Translations under genes and position numbers: made by a program
Shown: in pieces, positions 1 through 9,144 of the stretch
Layout: each line of letters begins with the position of its first letter
Numbering within the stretch: the first letter of the stretch is position 1
Notes under the pieces: model-generated
The model's database searches: none
Told to the model about the DNA's origin: nothing
What the model saw: only the letters and a program-made list of their open reading frames with translations
Assembly (NCBI RefSeq): GCF_000520015.2
Contig: NZ_CP007044.2
Location: forward strand, 2,604,001-2,668,000
Length of the DNA stretch: 64,000 nt
Source of the DNA: Chania multitudinisentens RB-25
Lineage (GTDB): Bacteria; Pseudomonadota; Gammaproteobacteria; Enterobacterales; Enterobacteriaceae
Direction: 5' to 3'

Positions 1-505
1 TGATCCCGGCATAAAACATGATGTTTTGATCGAGCGGATTGACACCCATTCCAGCCAAGGGGATATCATCACCGTTTTTAACTTCCGTACTGCTATAGCT
101 AGGCGGAGCATTGGTTTTCACCAGCATGATGCCGACATTAGAGGCGGTTGAGTCACTGCTACGGAATAGCCAGCGGGTATCACGGGTGATCCCGTCTCCA
201 CTGACGTTAACTACCGGAGTCAGGCTGGCATCGGTTCCACTGCAATCCTGAACAGTCAGGGTAACGGGTTGTGCTGCCTGCAAGGTTGCAGGAGTCAACT
301 GCGTCAGATGCGTTGAATCCAGCGCCAACGTGCTTTTATCCAGGCTGAAAGTGCAGGTTCCTGGGTTGAGTACGGCGGAGAAATTGATCGTCACTGATGC
401 GGGTGGGGTGACTAGATCAGCTTGAGCTGGCAAGCTTATCAGACCCGACAACGCCAGCATTACCAGCAGAGAAGCACGCTTATGGCAGGTCATGATTGAA
501 CTCAT
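1..505 (-). CDS. fimbrial subunit/adhesin-like protein, 3' end cut by window edge
   Basis: About 168 N-terminal codons are visible; the gene runs off the left edge. The product starts with a signal peptide (Lys/Arg, then a Leu/Ala-rich core ending near LPAQA) and continues as a pilin-like domain with two cysteines about 60 residues apart and beta-rich, Thr/Ser/Val-rich sequence, as in minor pilins or tip adhesins of chaperone-usher fimbriae. It follows the chaperone gene in the same direction and overlaps its 3' end by about 26 bases. A second in-frame ATG lies at 493, so the start is uncertain by four codons. Role as a fimbrial subunit is inferred from domain type and neighbours; which subunit cannot be told without the rest. 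An usher would normally follow the chaperone, so the order is slightly unusual. Confidence 0.72.
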   Translation of the reverse strand, partial: MSSIMTCHKRASLLVMLALSGLISLPAQADLVTPPASVTINFSAVLNPGTCTFSLDKSTLALDSTHLTQLTPATLQAAQPVTLTVQDCSGTDASLTPVVNVSGDGITRDTRWLFRSSDSTASNVGIMLVKTNAPPSYSSTEVKNGDDIPLAGMGVNPLDQNIMFYAGI

Positions 506-1196
506 TGAGCCCTCCCTCATCATTAATGGTTTTCCAGTGCACTGCACCCTGTGCTTTTGTGGTTGGGTAGGTGTGTTCGCTGAACGGTGCAAGCATCAAG
601 GCGGCTGGCGTATCCAATTTGAGCACCTGCCCACCAACGCTTACGCTGGCAAAACTGACAAAGTAGGGGGAACTATTGGTGATTCTGAGCCCTTCTTTTA
701 CCCGCGAAAATTTCAGATTCTGCTGCGCCTCCATTGATGAGAAAGGCAGATTGGCCGGGCGATAGATCAGTTTTATGATATTACCGACCCCAAATTGGGT
801 AGAGCCATATACCCCGGGGCGCTGATTGCTCGAAACAGGGTCTGTACTGGCTGGAATAGCGCTGGCATGAAAATAGAATATCGATTCACGATTTGTCGGC
901 AATATAGCTTGCTGCATAACAATACGTATCTGATTGATACTGCTGGGTTCCAGGCGAAACAGAGAAGGGCGTACCTGAAACGGAGCAGTTTCACTCCCAT
1001 CCTGGGAACGGCTTATCCTGGCCTGGACTAGATATGGCTGCGTTGTCATGGTATTGCGCACTGTTACGCTGATACTGTCAGCACCCTGCGGGTAAATCAG
1101 GCGGGTGGCATTAATGCCAAAGCCACCGACCTGAGCCACAGCAGGTTGTATCAGCACGGTAAGCAACAGTGAAAACAGTGGGAAAATACGGGACAT
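480..1196 (-). CDS. periplasmic fimbrial chaperone (PapD/FimC family)
   Basis: A 238-residue protein with a signal peptide ending near VAQ (residues 1-22) and a PapD-type fold. The N-terminal domain contains the GINATRLIYPQG edge strand and the segment RLEPSSINQIRIV typical of chaperone strands F1-G1; a second Ig-like domain follows. Such chaperones fold pilins in the periplasm by donor-strand complementation and hand them to the outer membrane usher. It lies 56 bases downstream of the major pilin gene and overlaps the next subunit gene, consistent with one operon. Length fits the family (220-250 residues). The family is clear; the fimbrial type is not assigned. Confidence 0.9.
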   Translation of the reverse strand: MSRIFPLFSLLLTVLIQPAVAQVGGFGINATRLIYPQGADSISVTVRNTMTTQPYLVQARISRSQDGSETAPFQVRPSLFRLEPSSINQIRIVMQQAILPTNRESIFYFHASAIPASTDPVSSNQRPGVYGSTQFGVGNIIKLIYRPANLPFSSMEAQQNLKFSRVKEGLRITNSSPYFVSFASVSVGGQVLKLDTPAALMLAPFSEHTYPTTKAQGAVHWKTINDEGGLNEFNHDLP

Positions 1197-1252
1197 ATAA
1201 CAGTTCCTGAGTCCTGAGAAAGGAGGGGCGATAACCCCTCCCAGGATAAAAA

Positions 1253-1810
1253 TCAGTTGTAGGCAAAGCTGAACAGAACTGGCGCGTTAACGGCACCGAT
1301 GTTCGCACCGCCAGCGGCGGCAGTAGATGCCAGACCCGCTTGCAGAGTCAGCGTTTTACCGTTGAAGTCAGCTGAGGCTGCTGGTGTGCCAGCAGTCGCC
1401 ACCAACAGTTTGTCGCCATTGCTGATATAGGAGTTTGGAGTGGCTGCCAGGTTCAGCATAACGCCAGTGTTAGTACCAGTGCTGTTGAAGATATTCGGGT
1501 TACCACCCAGAGTTTGGCCAGTTACCACCAGATTAGCGGTATCGCCTGGGCTCAACGGAGTCTGGCAGTTGTTAACACCCACGGTGAATGATTTCTGGCT
1601 TGCTACGATTGGTGTGGCTACAGCGGTAAACTGGCTTGGCGTATGGTTGCCCAGATCCAGATTATTGGTGGACAGGCTCACGTCACAAGTTGCAGCCACT
1701 ACGGTGCCGGTCACAGTAAGCTGGGCGTTAGAAGCAGCCTGAGCCGTACCGGTGGCAGCCAACAGCAGCAGAGCAACAGGAGTCATGGTTGATAAAATCT
1801 TACGCATCAT
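1253..1810 (-). CDS. major fimbrial subunit (FimA-type pilin)
   Basis: A 185-residue secreted protein. It has a signal peptide ending TAQA (about residues 1-25), then the pilin start (ASNAQLTVTGTVVAATCDVSL) with the first conserved cysteine, a second cysteine in the GVNNCQ segment, and a C-terminus ending FSFAYN with the penultimate tyrosine-type beta-zipper motif recognised by chaperones. This is the classic layout of a polymerising type 1-like pilin. First gene of the leftward fimbrial cluster. An AAGGAAAT Shine-Dalgarno sits just upstream of two consecutive ATG codons, so the exact start could be one codon later. A long AT-rich region upstream probably holds its promoter. Confidence 0.88.
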   Translation of the reverse strand: MMRKILSTMTPVALLLLAATGTAQAASNAQLTVTGTVVAATCDVSLSTNNLDLGNHTPSQFTAVATPIVASQKSFTVGVNNCQTPLSPGDTANLVVTGQTLGGNPNIFNSTGTNTGVMLNLAATPNSYISNGDKLLVATAGTPAASADFNGKTLTLQAGLASTAAAGGANIGAVNAPVLFSFAYN

Positions 1811-2765
1811 ATTTCCTTATATATAGATATTAAAAATTCCGGACATCCGGAAAGGGAACGTGGTATAGCAGCTACCACAAACAGCATGAAATTTCGCAAA
1901 CAAACTAAGGCATTAAAAATATTGCTTTCCAGATTGAGAACAGTCTGGTGGATATGAGAAATCCACTAAGTTGTTTTTTATTTTGTTTTAAAAAAATCCA
2001 TTTTTAAAAAATAAAAATCCTCTCTGGTTGATAATGCAATAAAATGCCAGTTTATTTTGGCTATATTCGGAAGATGTTTTTATGAGGGTAGGCCAGGCAG
2101 AGCACGATTCTTCCACCTTGTATAGGCTAAGTGGTATGAACGCAACGATCCCTGTTTTTCTACTCAATATTTCTTCCTGAAATAGTGTAAAAAAATAATC
2201 TCCATTAGGATTTTACTGATTAAATATCATAATGGCTTTCATCTTGAGTGATTAAATATTATGCCTCGCGAGATGGCTTATTTAATATGAGGCTATTATA
2301 TAGCGGGGTTTTTAATATTAAAATATAATATTTTGTTTCTAGTGATGCATAAAATTTTCATTTAAAAAAATAATTAAAATATAAAAACAAAACGAATTAT
2401 CTTAATAAAACGATATAAAACTATGTTTTTCGTGCGAAAATCAGTGAGTGAAAAAGAGGGGATTGCTCTCTACCTTGTGAGAATCAGGGCGACTCTACAC
2501 ACCCTGATTTTTATGTGTTTAAACTCAATTTTTTCTCTATTGTGATGTTCATCGTATCTTGAGAGCTGGCTTCGGCTTTCCTATCAACCTGCTCTACATG
2601 CCATAAGTTATGATAAAAATGGTTGGCCAGGCCAGCAATGAGAGGAGTATGCGGGCTGTGAGGCCCTTCAATGGTGTTATGAGTAAGGGGGTAGTACCGC
2701 TACCGGGCTGCATGAGAGTGTTGGAGCTTACGTGCAGGTAGGATGGGGAGAGTTGACTGGGATAG
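1811..2765. other. AT-rich intergenic region between the fimbrial operon and crr
   Basis: About 950 bases without a convincing gene. The half nearest the pilin gene (1850-2440) is very AT-rich with many A and T runs, as expected for a silenced or regulated fimbrial promoter. I looked for a fim-type invertible switch with flanking inverted repeats and saw none. A terminator-like hairpin on the plus strand is listed separately at 2482-2512. Small open frames here have no ribosome-binding site or recognisable product. Confidence 0.6.
2482..2512 (+). terminator. candidate Rho-independent terminator with no visible gene upstream
   Basis: An 8-bp perfect stem (AATCAGGG / CCCTGATT) with a 12-base loop is followed by a short T run on the plus strand. 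No plus-strand gene precedes it, so it could end a small RNA or stray transcript, or be chance. Confidence 0.4.
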
Positions 2766-2803
2766 AAAGAAAAAATGCCAGTCAGGTTTCACTGACTGGC
2801 ATT
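2766..2803 (-). terminator. Rho-independent terminator of the ptsHI-crr operon
   Basis: A 12-bp perfect inverted repeat (AATGCCAGTCAG / CTGACTGGCATT, loop of six bases) lies about 40 bases past the crr stop codon. In the leftward direction it is followed by a T-rich tract (plus strand AGAAAGAAAAA), the standard layout of an intrinsic terminator. Confidence 0.85.
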
Positions 2804-2845
2804 CGCACTGTAAGCGCTGTTTTCCTCTTTACAAGGAGGAATGAT

Positions 2846-3355
2846 TTACTTTTTGATGCGGATGATTGGTGTTTCACCAACGGTGACGCTGCCGGAGAGT
2901 TTAATCAGCTCTTTGATCTCATCCATATTGGAGATAACCACCGGAGTCAGGGTTGACTTGGCTTTCTCTTCCAGTAATGGCAGGTTGAACTCGATAACGA
3001 CATCGCCTTTTTTGACTCGCTGGCCCTCTTCAGCAATACGTTTGAAGCCTTCACCCTTCAGCTCAACGGTATCGATACCGAAGTGGACAAACAGCTCAAT
3101 GCCGCTGTCTGATTCGATAGAAAACGCATGGTTGGTTTCGAAAATTTTACCGATAGTGCCATCAACGGGAGCGACCATTTTGTTACCGGCCGGTTTGATA
3201 GCAATACCATCCCCCACGATCTTCTCGGCGAATACTACGTCAGGTACATCTTCGATATTGACGATTTCGCCAGAAAGTGGAGCGACGATCTCGATAGTGC
3301 CCGTGTCTTTCTTGTCATCAGAAACCAGAGATTTCAGTTTATCGAACAAACCCAT
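2846..3355 (-). CDS. crr: PTS glucose-specific enzyme IIA (EIIA-Glc)
   Basis: A 169-residue cytoplasmic phosphocarrier nearly identical in layout to E. coli Crr. The two active-site histidines are His76 (in TNHAFS) and His91 (in FVHFGIDTV), counting the initiator Met. It accepts phosphate from HPr, passes it to the glucose permease, and in its two phosphorylation states controls adenylate cyclase and inducer exclusion. Third gene of the leftward ptsH-ptsI-crr operon, 51 bases after ptsI, and followed by a strong terminator. An amphipathic N-terminus (MGLFDKLKSLVSDD) fits the known membrane-anchoring helix. Confidence 0.97.
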   Translation of the reverse strand: MGLFDKLKSLVSDDKKDTGTIEIVAPLSGEIVNIEDVPDVVFAEKIVGDGIAIKPAGNKMVAPVDGTIGKIFETNHAFSIESDSGIELFVHFGIDTVELKGEGFKRIAEEGQRVKKGDVVIEFNLPLLEEKAKSTLTPVVISNMDEIKELIKLSGSVTVGETPIIRIKK

Positions 3356-3406
3356 GATCTTCTCCTAAGCATTAAATTGGGCGGCGTGTTCCAGTGTCAT
3401 GGAAGT

Positions 3407-5134
3407 TTAGCAGAGTGTCTTTTCTTCGATAAATTTATTCACATAATTCATCAAATCTTGCGCTGTTGGCTGTGCCAAAGCTTGCTCTGCTAACGCCTTC
3501 ACATCTTCGAAGTTCGTATTACGAATAATTTTCTTGATGCGCGGGATTGAGATCGCACTCATGCTGAACTCATCCAGCCCCATGCCCAATAACAGCAGCG
3601 TCGCACGTTCATCACCAGCCAGTTCACCGCACATACCGGTCCACTTGCCTTCCGCATGAGATGCATCAATAACCTGTTTGATCAGGCCAAGCACTGATGG
3701 GGACATCGGGTTATAGAGATGAGAAATCAGCTCATTACCGCGATCTACTGCCAGAGTATACTGGGTAAGGTCGTTTGTCCCAATACTAAAGAAGTCGACT
3801 TCTTTCGCCAGATGGTGAGCAATGACTGCCGCGGCTGGTGTTTCCACCATTACACCGACTTCAATCGACTCATCGAACGCTTTGCTTTCTGCCCGCAACT
3901 GCGCTTTTAGGGTTTCCAGCTCGCCTTTCAGATCGCGCACTTCTTCCACTGAAATGATCATCGGGAACATGATACGCAGTTTGCCAAAGGCAGAGGCGCG
4001 CAGAATAGCGCGCAGCTGAGCGTGCAGGATTTCCCGCCGGTCCATCGCGATACGGATCGCGCGCCAGCCAAGGAACGGGTTCTCTTCTTTCGGCAGATTC
4101 ATATACGGCAGGTCTTTATCACCACCGATATCCATGGTACGGACGATCACTGCCTGTGAGCCCATGGCTTCCGCAACGGCTTTATAAGCCATAAACTGCT
4201 CGTCTTCCGTTGGCAGTGAGTCACGGTCCATGAACAGGAATTCGGTACGATACAGGCCAACACCTTCAGCGCCATTGCGCTCCGCACCTGCGACATCACG
4301 CACGGTACCGATGTTGGCACAGACTTCAACCTGATGCCCGTCCAGTGTGATTGCTGGCAGGTCTTTCAGTTTGACCAGTTCGTTTTTCTCTGAGGTATAC
4401 AGATTTTGTGCGGCTTTCAGCTGCTCGATAACATCTGCTGTCGGGTTAACGTAAATCTGGTTGTTAACGGCGTCCAGAATCAGATAATCGTCGTTTTTCA
4501 CCTGCTTGGTCACATCGCTGGTGCCTACGATGGCAGGCAACTCCAGAGAACGGGCCATGATGGAGGTGTGGGAGGTACGGCCACCCAGATCGGTGATGAA
4601 ACCCAGAACTTTGTCCAGATTCAACTGCGCAGTTTCTGACGGGGTCAGATCGCTGGCAACCAGGATCACTTCGTCCTGGATAGAGCTCAGGTCGACAATC
4701 GCCAAGCCCAAAATATTGCGTAACAGACGCTTACCGATATCGCGCACGTCAGCCGCACGCTCTTTCAGGTATTCGTCATCCAGTTCTTCCAGGGCTTTCG
4801 CCTGACCTTCGATCACGGTATAAGCCGCTGCATCGGCAGACGCCAGATCGTCTTTGATGAGGGCTATGATTTCCTGCTCAAGCTCTTCGTCTTCCAGCAG
4901 CATGATGTGGCCTTCGAAGATGGCTTCCTTTTCTTCGCCGAAGGTTTCGCCAGCTTTGGTCTTGATCGCTTCCAACTGCTCGGACGCTTTCGCACGGCCT
5001 GCCAGAAAACGTGAGATTTCTTGCTCTACTTGGTTTGCAGAGATTTTCTTCCGGTTGATGACAATTTCATCTTCTTTCAGTAGGAGAGCCTTACCAAAAG
5101 CGATACCCGGTGATACTAGAATGCCTGAAATCAT
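3407..5134 (-). CDS. ptsI: PTS enzyme I, phosphoenolpyruvate-protein phosphotransferase
   Basis: A 575-residue enzyme, the same length as in E. coli. It takes phosphate from phosphoenolpyruvate onto its active histidine and passes it to HPr. The phosphorylated His lies in the swivel-domain motif GGRTSHTSIMARSLELP near residue 189. The C-terminal PEP-binding TIM barrel shows the GLYRTEFLFMDR and FSIGTNDLTQYTLAVDR signatures and the late cysteine in GMCGELAGD. Lies 46 bases downstream of ptsH and 51 upstream of crr in one operon. Confidence 0.98.
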   Translation of the reverse strand: MISGILVSPGIAFGKALLLKEDEIVINRKKISANQVEQEISRFLAGRAKASEQLEAIKTKAGETFGEEKEAIFEGHIMLLEDEELEQEIIALIKDDLASADAAAYTVIEGQAKALEELDDEYLKERAADVRDIGKRLLRNILGLAIVDLSSIQDEVILVASDLTPSETAQLNLDKVLGFITDLGGRTSHTSIMARSLELPAIVGTSDVTKQVKNDDYLILDAVNNQIYVNPTADVIEQLKAAQNLYTSEKNELVKLKDLPAITLDGHQVEVCANIGTVRDVAGAERNGAEGVGLYRTEFLFMDRDSLPTEDEQFMAYKAVAEAMGSQAVIVRTMDIGGDKDLPYMNLPKEENPFLGWRAIRIAMDRREILHAQLRAILRASAFGKLRIMFPMIISVEEVRDLKGELETLKAQLRAESKAFDESIEVGVMVETPAAAVIAHHLAKEVDFFSIGTNDLTQYTLAVDRGNELISHLYNPMSPSVLGLIKQVIDASHAEGKWTGMCGELAGDERATLLLLGMGLDEFSMSAISIPRIKKIIRNTNFEDVKALAEQALAQPTAQDLMNYVNKFIEEKTLC

Positions 5135-5180
5135 AACCCTACCTTACTCTTGACTGGTGTTAACTAAAAAGACGGGCCGA

Positions 5181-5438
5181 TTATTCAAGCTCTGCCATCA
5201 GTTTTACCAAGTGCTCAACGGCTTTCTGCTCGTCTTCACCCACCGCTTCGATGGTGACTACGGTTCCTTGGGTCAACCCCAGAGTTTGCAGTTTAAACAG
5301 GCTTTTGGCGCTTGCGCTTTTACCATTGGAGGTAACAGTAATGTCAGATACGAAGCCTTTGGCTTCTTTAACGAACTGAGCAGCAGGGCGAGTGTGCAGA
5401 CCATTCGGAGCGGTAATAGTAACTTCTTGCTGGAACAT
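5181..5438 (-). CDS. ptsH: PTS phosphocarrier protein HPr
   Basis: An 85-residue protein with phosphorylation site His15 in the motif NGLHTRPAAQFVKEA and the regulatory-type serine (position 46 region, KSASAKSLFKLQTLG). It carries phosphate from enzyme I to the sugar-specific EIIA proteins. First gene of the leftward operon. Enteric bacteria lack the HPr kinase that uses the serine site, so only the His site is expected to matter here. Confidence 0.98.
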   Translation of the reverse strand: MFQQEVTITAPNGLHTRPAAQFVKEAKGFVSDITVTSNGKSASAKSLFKLQTLGLTQGTVVTIEAVGEDEQKAVEHLVKLMAELE

Positions 5439-5788
5439 TGATGTTTCCCCAACTTATTGGATTGTTGTGGAGCTAAAGTTTAGCCTAAAGGCGTGATTTT
5501 AGCTTATCTGGTTAGCACCTGACTATGTATGGTACAGAGGCAAGCATTGATGCAACACAAAACGACGCTTTAGGCATCCCAGATCAAAAAAATCTGGTTT
5601 TTGACGTCATTTTAATCACTCTCTATTATGCCGTGTTTTACGCTTTAGCGACAAACGAGTAAATCGATTCAGCTCAAACGATAAACGAGAAGGGATTAAT
5701 TTTGCGTAACGAAATAATTGTCCGGTTAAATACTAAAGCCAGCGGTTAAAATCAATCTTTGGTAGGTGCAAACTTTGATCCAGTCCAC
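5439..5788. other. intergenic region upstream of ptsH
   Basis: About 350 bases between ptsH and the cysK terminator, both leftward. It must contain the promoters of the pts operon, which in E. coli are CRP-dependent; I could not place a convincing CRP site by eye. A weak 6-bp hairpin (CCAGAT/ATCTGG, 5579-5597) followed by five T on the plus strand is the only structure seen. Confidence 0.5.
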
Positions 5789-5816
5789 AAAAAAGCACCT
5801 CGAAAGGTGCTTTTTT
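5789..5816 (-). terminator. Rho-independent terminator of cysK
   Basis: A 10-bp stem AAAAGCACCT / AGGTGCTTTT with a CGAA tetraloop, flanked by A and T runs, about 25 bases past the cysK stop codon. The symmetric A/T flanks allow function in both directions. Confidence 0.88.
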
Positions 5817-5838
5817 AGCTTTTCGTGCATTGCTGATG

Positions 5839-6807
5839 TTATTGCTGCAGTTCCTGTTCCGTGAACAGATCTGCAAACAGCGCGGTGCTCAAATAGCGTT
5901 CACCTGAGGAGGGGAGAATAACCACAATTGTCTTATTGGCAAAGGCGCTATCTTCGGAAAGTTTGATTGCTGCCGCAACGGCGGCGCCTGACGAGATCCC
6001 CGCCAGAATACCTTCTTCTTCCATCAAACGGCGTGCCATGCTGATGGCTTCGTCGTTGGTGATTTGTACCACGCGATCAATCAGCTCAAGATCCAGGTTG
6101 CCAGGGATAAAGCCTGCGCCAATGCCTTGAATCTTGTGTGGGCCGGGTTTGATTTCAAGGCCAGCCAGCGCTTGGCTGATCACCGGTGAGTCGCTGGGCT
6201 CAACGGCCACCGTCGTGATGGCCTTGCCTTTGGTTTTCTTGATAAAACGGCTGACGCCGGTCAAGGTGCCGCCTGTACCCACACCGGCAATAAAAACATC
6301 GATCTCACCGTCAGTATCAGCCCAGATTTCCGGGCCAGTGGTTTTTTCATGGATTTCCGGGTTGGCCGGGTTACTGAATTGCTGCAACAGGACATAACGA
6401 TTTGGATCGGTGGCGACGATTTCTTCTGCTTTGGCGATGGCGCCTTTCATGCCTTTCGCGCCTTCGGTTAGCACCAGATTGGCCCCGAGCGCTTTCAACA
6501 GCTTACGCCGTTCGATACTCATGGTTTCTGGCATGGTTAACGTGAGCTTATAACCACGCGCGGCTGCCACAAAGGCTAGAGCAATACCGGTGTTGCCGCT
6601 GGTGGGTTCAACCAGTTCTTTGCCAGCGCTGAGAATACCGCGTTTTTCGGCGTCCCAGATCATATTGGCGCCGATGCGGCATTTTACGCTGAAACTCGGG
6701 TTGCGCGATTCAACCTTGGCGAGAATGCGCCCATTGCCGATACGGTTCAGGCGAACCAGCGGCGTATGGCCGATCGTTAATGAGTTGTCTTCATATATGT
6801 TGCTCAT
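5839..6807 (-). CDS. cysK: cysteine synthase A (O-acetylserine sulfhydrylase)
   Basis: A 322-residue PLP enzyme that makes L-cysteine from O-acetylserine and sulfide. The Schiff-base lysine is Lys42 in NPSFSVKCRIGAN; the substrate-binding loop EPTSGNTGIALAF and the PLP phosphate-binding glycine loop GVGTGGTLTGVSRF are intact. Length matches CysK rather than the shorter CysM. It lies in the enteric order pts-cysK-cysZ. The leftward promoter region contains an AT-rich stretch resembling a CysB-controlled promoter. Confidence 0.97.
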   Translation of the reverse strand: MSNIYEDNSLTIGHTPLVRLNRIGNGRILAKVESRNPSFSVKCRIGANMIWDAEKRGILSAGKELVEPTSGNTGIALAFVAAARGYKLTLTMPETMSIERRKLLKALGANLVLTEGAKGMKGAIAKAEEIVATDPNRYVLLQQFSNPANPEIHEKTTGPEIWADTDGEIDVFIAGVGTGGTLTGVSRFIKKTKGKAITTVAVEPSDSPVISQALAGLEIKPGPHKIQGIGAGFIPGNLDLELIDRVVQITNDEAISMARRLMEEEGILAGISSGAAVAAAIKLSEDSAFANKTIVVILPSSGERYLSTALFADLFTEQELQQ

Positions 6808-7114
6808 AACCCGTCCTTTAACTCTATGAAAATGTAGGGAACATCGAAAGCATACGCTAACCGCCTCAGCAGGGAAGTAAGGAATTGGTATATCTATATG
6901 TTATTAGAGAATAAGTTTTATGCCCAATAACAAGGGTGCAGATTGCCCGGTGATAACCGATGCTGGTGTCAAACGCAGGTGCAGGGCCTTACCTTCTGGG
7001 CCCTGCAACTGCCGCTCATTGCTGTTTTGTAAACGGGTACTTTATCTACGGTAAAACGGCCTTACGTCGCACAAAAGTGCTGTGTATCAGAGACCGTATT
7101 GCGCAGTGACACCG
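6808..7114. other. intergenic region between cysK and cysZ
   Basis: Holds the leftward cysK promoter. The AT-rich stretch 6871-6925 is the best candidate for CysB binding, by position and by likeness to enteric cysK promoters. A 9-bp inverted repeat TGCAGGGCC / GGCCCTGCA (6980-6988 and 6999-7007, 10-base loop) lies nearer cysZ and has no T tract; it may stabilise or end the cysZ transcript. Confidence 0.45.
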
Positions 7115-7876
7115 CTAGTGGTGAACAAATTGGGAACGATAACGATCTACCCACATGGCGGTAGCACCGCAAACGGCGACCGGTAAGATCACCAGATTCA
7201 GGATAGGAATCATGGTAAACAAACTGACTAAGGCACCAAACTGAAGGTTATCGGTTTTGTGCTGGCGCAACGCACTGCGCATTTCAACAAAGCCGACTTT
7301 ATGGTTATCAAACGGATAATCGCAGTACTGAATGGCCAGCATCCAAGCGCTGAACAGGAACCACAACACCGGGGCCAGCGTTTGGCCGACGCCTGGCACA
7401 AAATAGAGGAGCAGTAATACCAGCGCACGTGGCAGGTAATACATCAATTTACGCCATTCGCGAGCCATGATGCGGGGAAGGTCTTTCGCAATACCCAGAA
7501 TGCCAACATCCGGTAAGGGTTTACCGGTCAGGCTGCTTTCAAGCTGTTCGGCCAATAAGCCACAAAACGGTGCAGCGATCAGATTAGTGAGGGTACTGAA
7601 CAGGTAACTGAACACTAATAGCACAGAAATGACCGCCAATGGCCAGAGCAGGTAACTCAACCACTGTAACCAACTGGGCACATAGCTCATCAGGCTGGGG
7701 ATCCAATCGCCTAGCTGGTTGAACAACCACCAGAAAGCCGATCCCATCAGCAGGATGTTAACCAATAATGGTAAGATGACGTAGCGTTTAATCCCTGGTC
7801 GTGAAAGCAGGCGCCATCCTTCGGCAAAATAATGAATACCGTTGGTGGGGTTGGAAGAAGGTCGTGGATAAGACAT
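7115..7876 (-). CDS. cysZ: sulfate transporter CysZ
   Basis: A 253-residue inner membrane protein with several hydrophobic segments (about residues 30-55, 70-100, 148-190, 205-240), matching CysZ of enteric bacteria in length and in the phrases GIHYFAEGWRLL and PFDNHKVGF. CysZ supplies sulfate for the cysteine pathway, in keeping with cysK next door. It starts divergently from zipA across about 220 bases, as in E. coli. Confidence 0.94.
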   Translation of the reverse strand: MSYPRPSSNPTNGIHYFAEGWRLLSRPGIKRYVILPLLVNILLMGSAFWWLFNQLGDWIPSLMSYVPSWLQWLSYLLWPLAVISVLLVFSYLFSTLTNLIAAPFCGLLAEQLESSLTGKPLPDVGILGIAKDLPRIMAREWRKLMYYLPRALVLLLLYFVPGVGQTLAPVLWFLFSAWMLAIQYCDYPFDNHKVGFVEMRSALRQHKTDNLQFGALVSLFTMIPILNLVILPVAVCGATAMWVDRYRSQFVHH

Positions 7877-8098
7877 ATCTTAAAGTTATCTCGTTGTCTG
7901 GACAGGCTTCCCTATCATATCTGCATGGTTTTCCACTGGCTAGGGTGTTGTTGGCTGAAAAAACAGCAAAAAAACGCTGTATTATCGTCTTTATTGGCAT
8001 AAAGTTCAGCACGGACTTGCACTTGTGCGTGCGGGCAAATAGAGTTAACAAGTGAATGTTTGCCGTGGTGGCAATGTATTGGAACAACAGAGATAGCA

Positions 8099-9064
8099 AT
8101 GATGCAGGATTTGCGTCTGATATTAATCGTTGTTGGCGCGATCGCCATAATAGCGTTGTTATTGCATGGTCTTTGGACCAGCCGTAAAGAGCGCTCGTCG
8201 CTTTTTCGCGATCGCCCAGCCAAGCGTTCGAAAAAAGAACGCGAACCTACTCCATTTGATGAGCCTGCTGAAGGCGTTGGGGAGGTGCGGGTGCGTACCT
8301 CTCATCTTCAGGACGAACCGTCATTGGGCCATTTTGATGCCGCACGCGAAGAACCTGTTGCGGCACCAAAGCCAGCCCCACGGTCTGTTCATCAACCGGC
8401 ACCGCTTTCGGAGCGGCCGGATTATGATGACATCCTGCTGGATAACTACGCGCAGGATGAGCAAGATGACGAACCGCAACAGCCACCCGTGCCGCGCCAT
8501 GAAACGCACGTTGATGATTTGCCGCCGGTAGAAGCGCCGGAACCCGCATTCCATCACGCTGAACCGGTGCGTCAGCCAACGCCGGAGGTGAAACCGGCAG
8601 CGCCTGCGCCAGAAGCGGAGCCACTCAAACCGGCGAAACGGAAAGAAACCGTTCTGGTGCTGCATGTGGCGGCGCATCAGGGGAGTGTCATCGGTGGTGA
8701 AATCCTGTTGCAGAGCGTATTACAGGCAGGTTTTCAGTTTGGCGAAATGGGGATTTTCCATCGCCATATCAGCCCGGCAGGCAGCGGCCCAGTATTGTTC
8801 AGCTTGGCGAATATGGTTAAACCAGGATCGTTTGATCCTGAAATGATGTCCGATTTCTCTACGCCGGGTGTCTCAATGTTCATGATGGTGCCGTCTTACG
8901 GGGACGCCAATCAAAACTTCAAGTTGATGCTGCAATCAGCCCAGCGCATCGCCGACGATGTGGGGGGCGTGGTGTTGGATGATGAACGCCGCATGATGAC
9001 GCCACAGAAGCTGGAAACCTACAAATCACGCATTCGTGAAGTGTTGGAAAACAAGCACGCCTGA
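8099..9064 (+). CDS. zipA: cell division protein ZipA
   Basis: The chosen start, with two consecutive ATG codons (MMQDLRLILIVVG), matches E. coli ZipA; an in-frame ATG at 8060 would add a non-homologous 13 residues. The 321-residue product has one N-terminal membrane span (about residues 5-27), a short basic stretch, a Pro/Glu-rich flexible linker (about 50-185) and the C-terminal FtsZ-binding domain beginning near the KRKETVLVLHVAAHQG segment. It anchors FtsZ filaments to the inner membrane at the septum. Followed by a strong terminator before ligA. Confidence 0.97.
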   Translation: MMQDLRLILIVVGAIAIIALLLHGLWTSRKERSSLFRDRPAKRSKKEREPTPFDEPAEGVGEVRVRTSHLQDEPSLGHFDAAREEPVAAPKPAPRSVHQPAPLSERPDYDDILLDNYAQDEQDDEPQQPPVPRHETHVDDLPPVEAPEPAFHHAEPVRQPTPEVKPAAPAPEAEPLKPAKRKETVLVLHVAAHQGSVIGGEILLQSVLQAGFQFGEMGIFHRHISPAGSGPVLFSLANMVKPGSFDPEMMSDFSTPGVSMFMMVPSYGDANQNFKLMLQSAQRIADDVGGVVLDDERRMMTPQKLETYKSRIREVLENKHA

Positions 9065-9100
9065 TCGGACGCAAATCGCACTGAACAGTCTGTCATTTCT

Positions 9101-9127
9101 AGCCCCCGCCAACCGGGGGCTTTTTAT
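9101..9127 (+). terminator. Rho-independent terminator after zipA
   Basis: Stem AGCCCCCG / CGGGGGCT with a five-base loop followed by a T run, 37 bases after the zipA stop and just before ligA. Confidence 0.9.
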
Positions 9128-9144
9128 CTTTTGATGGTGAGCCC

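Noticed and set aside
1811..2845. Possible fim-like invertible promoter switch.
   Set aside because: No pair of flanking inverted repeats and no recombinase gene was found in the visible part.
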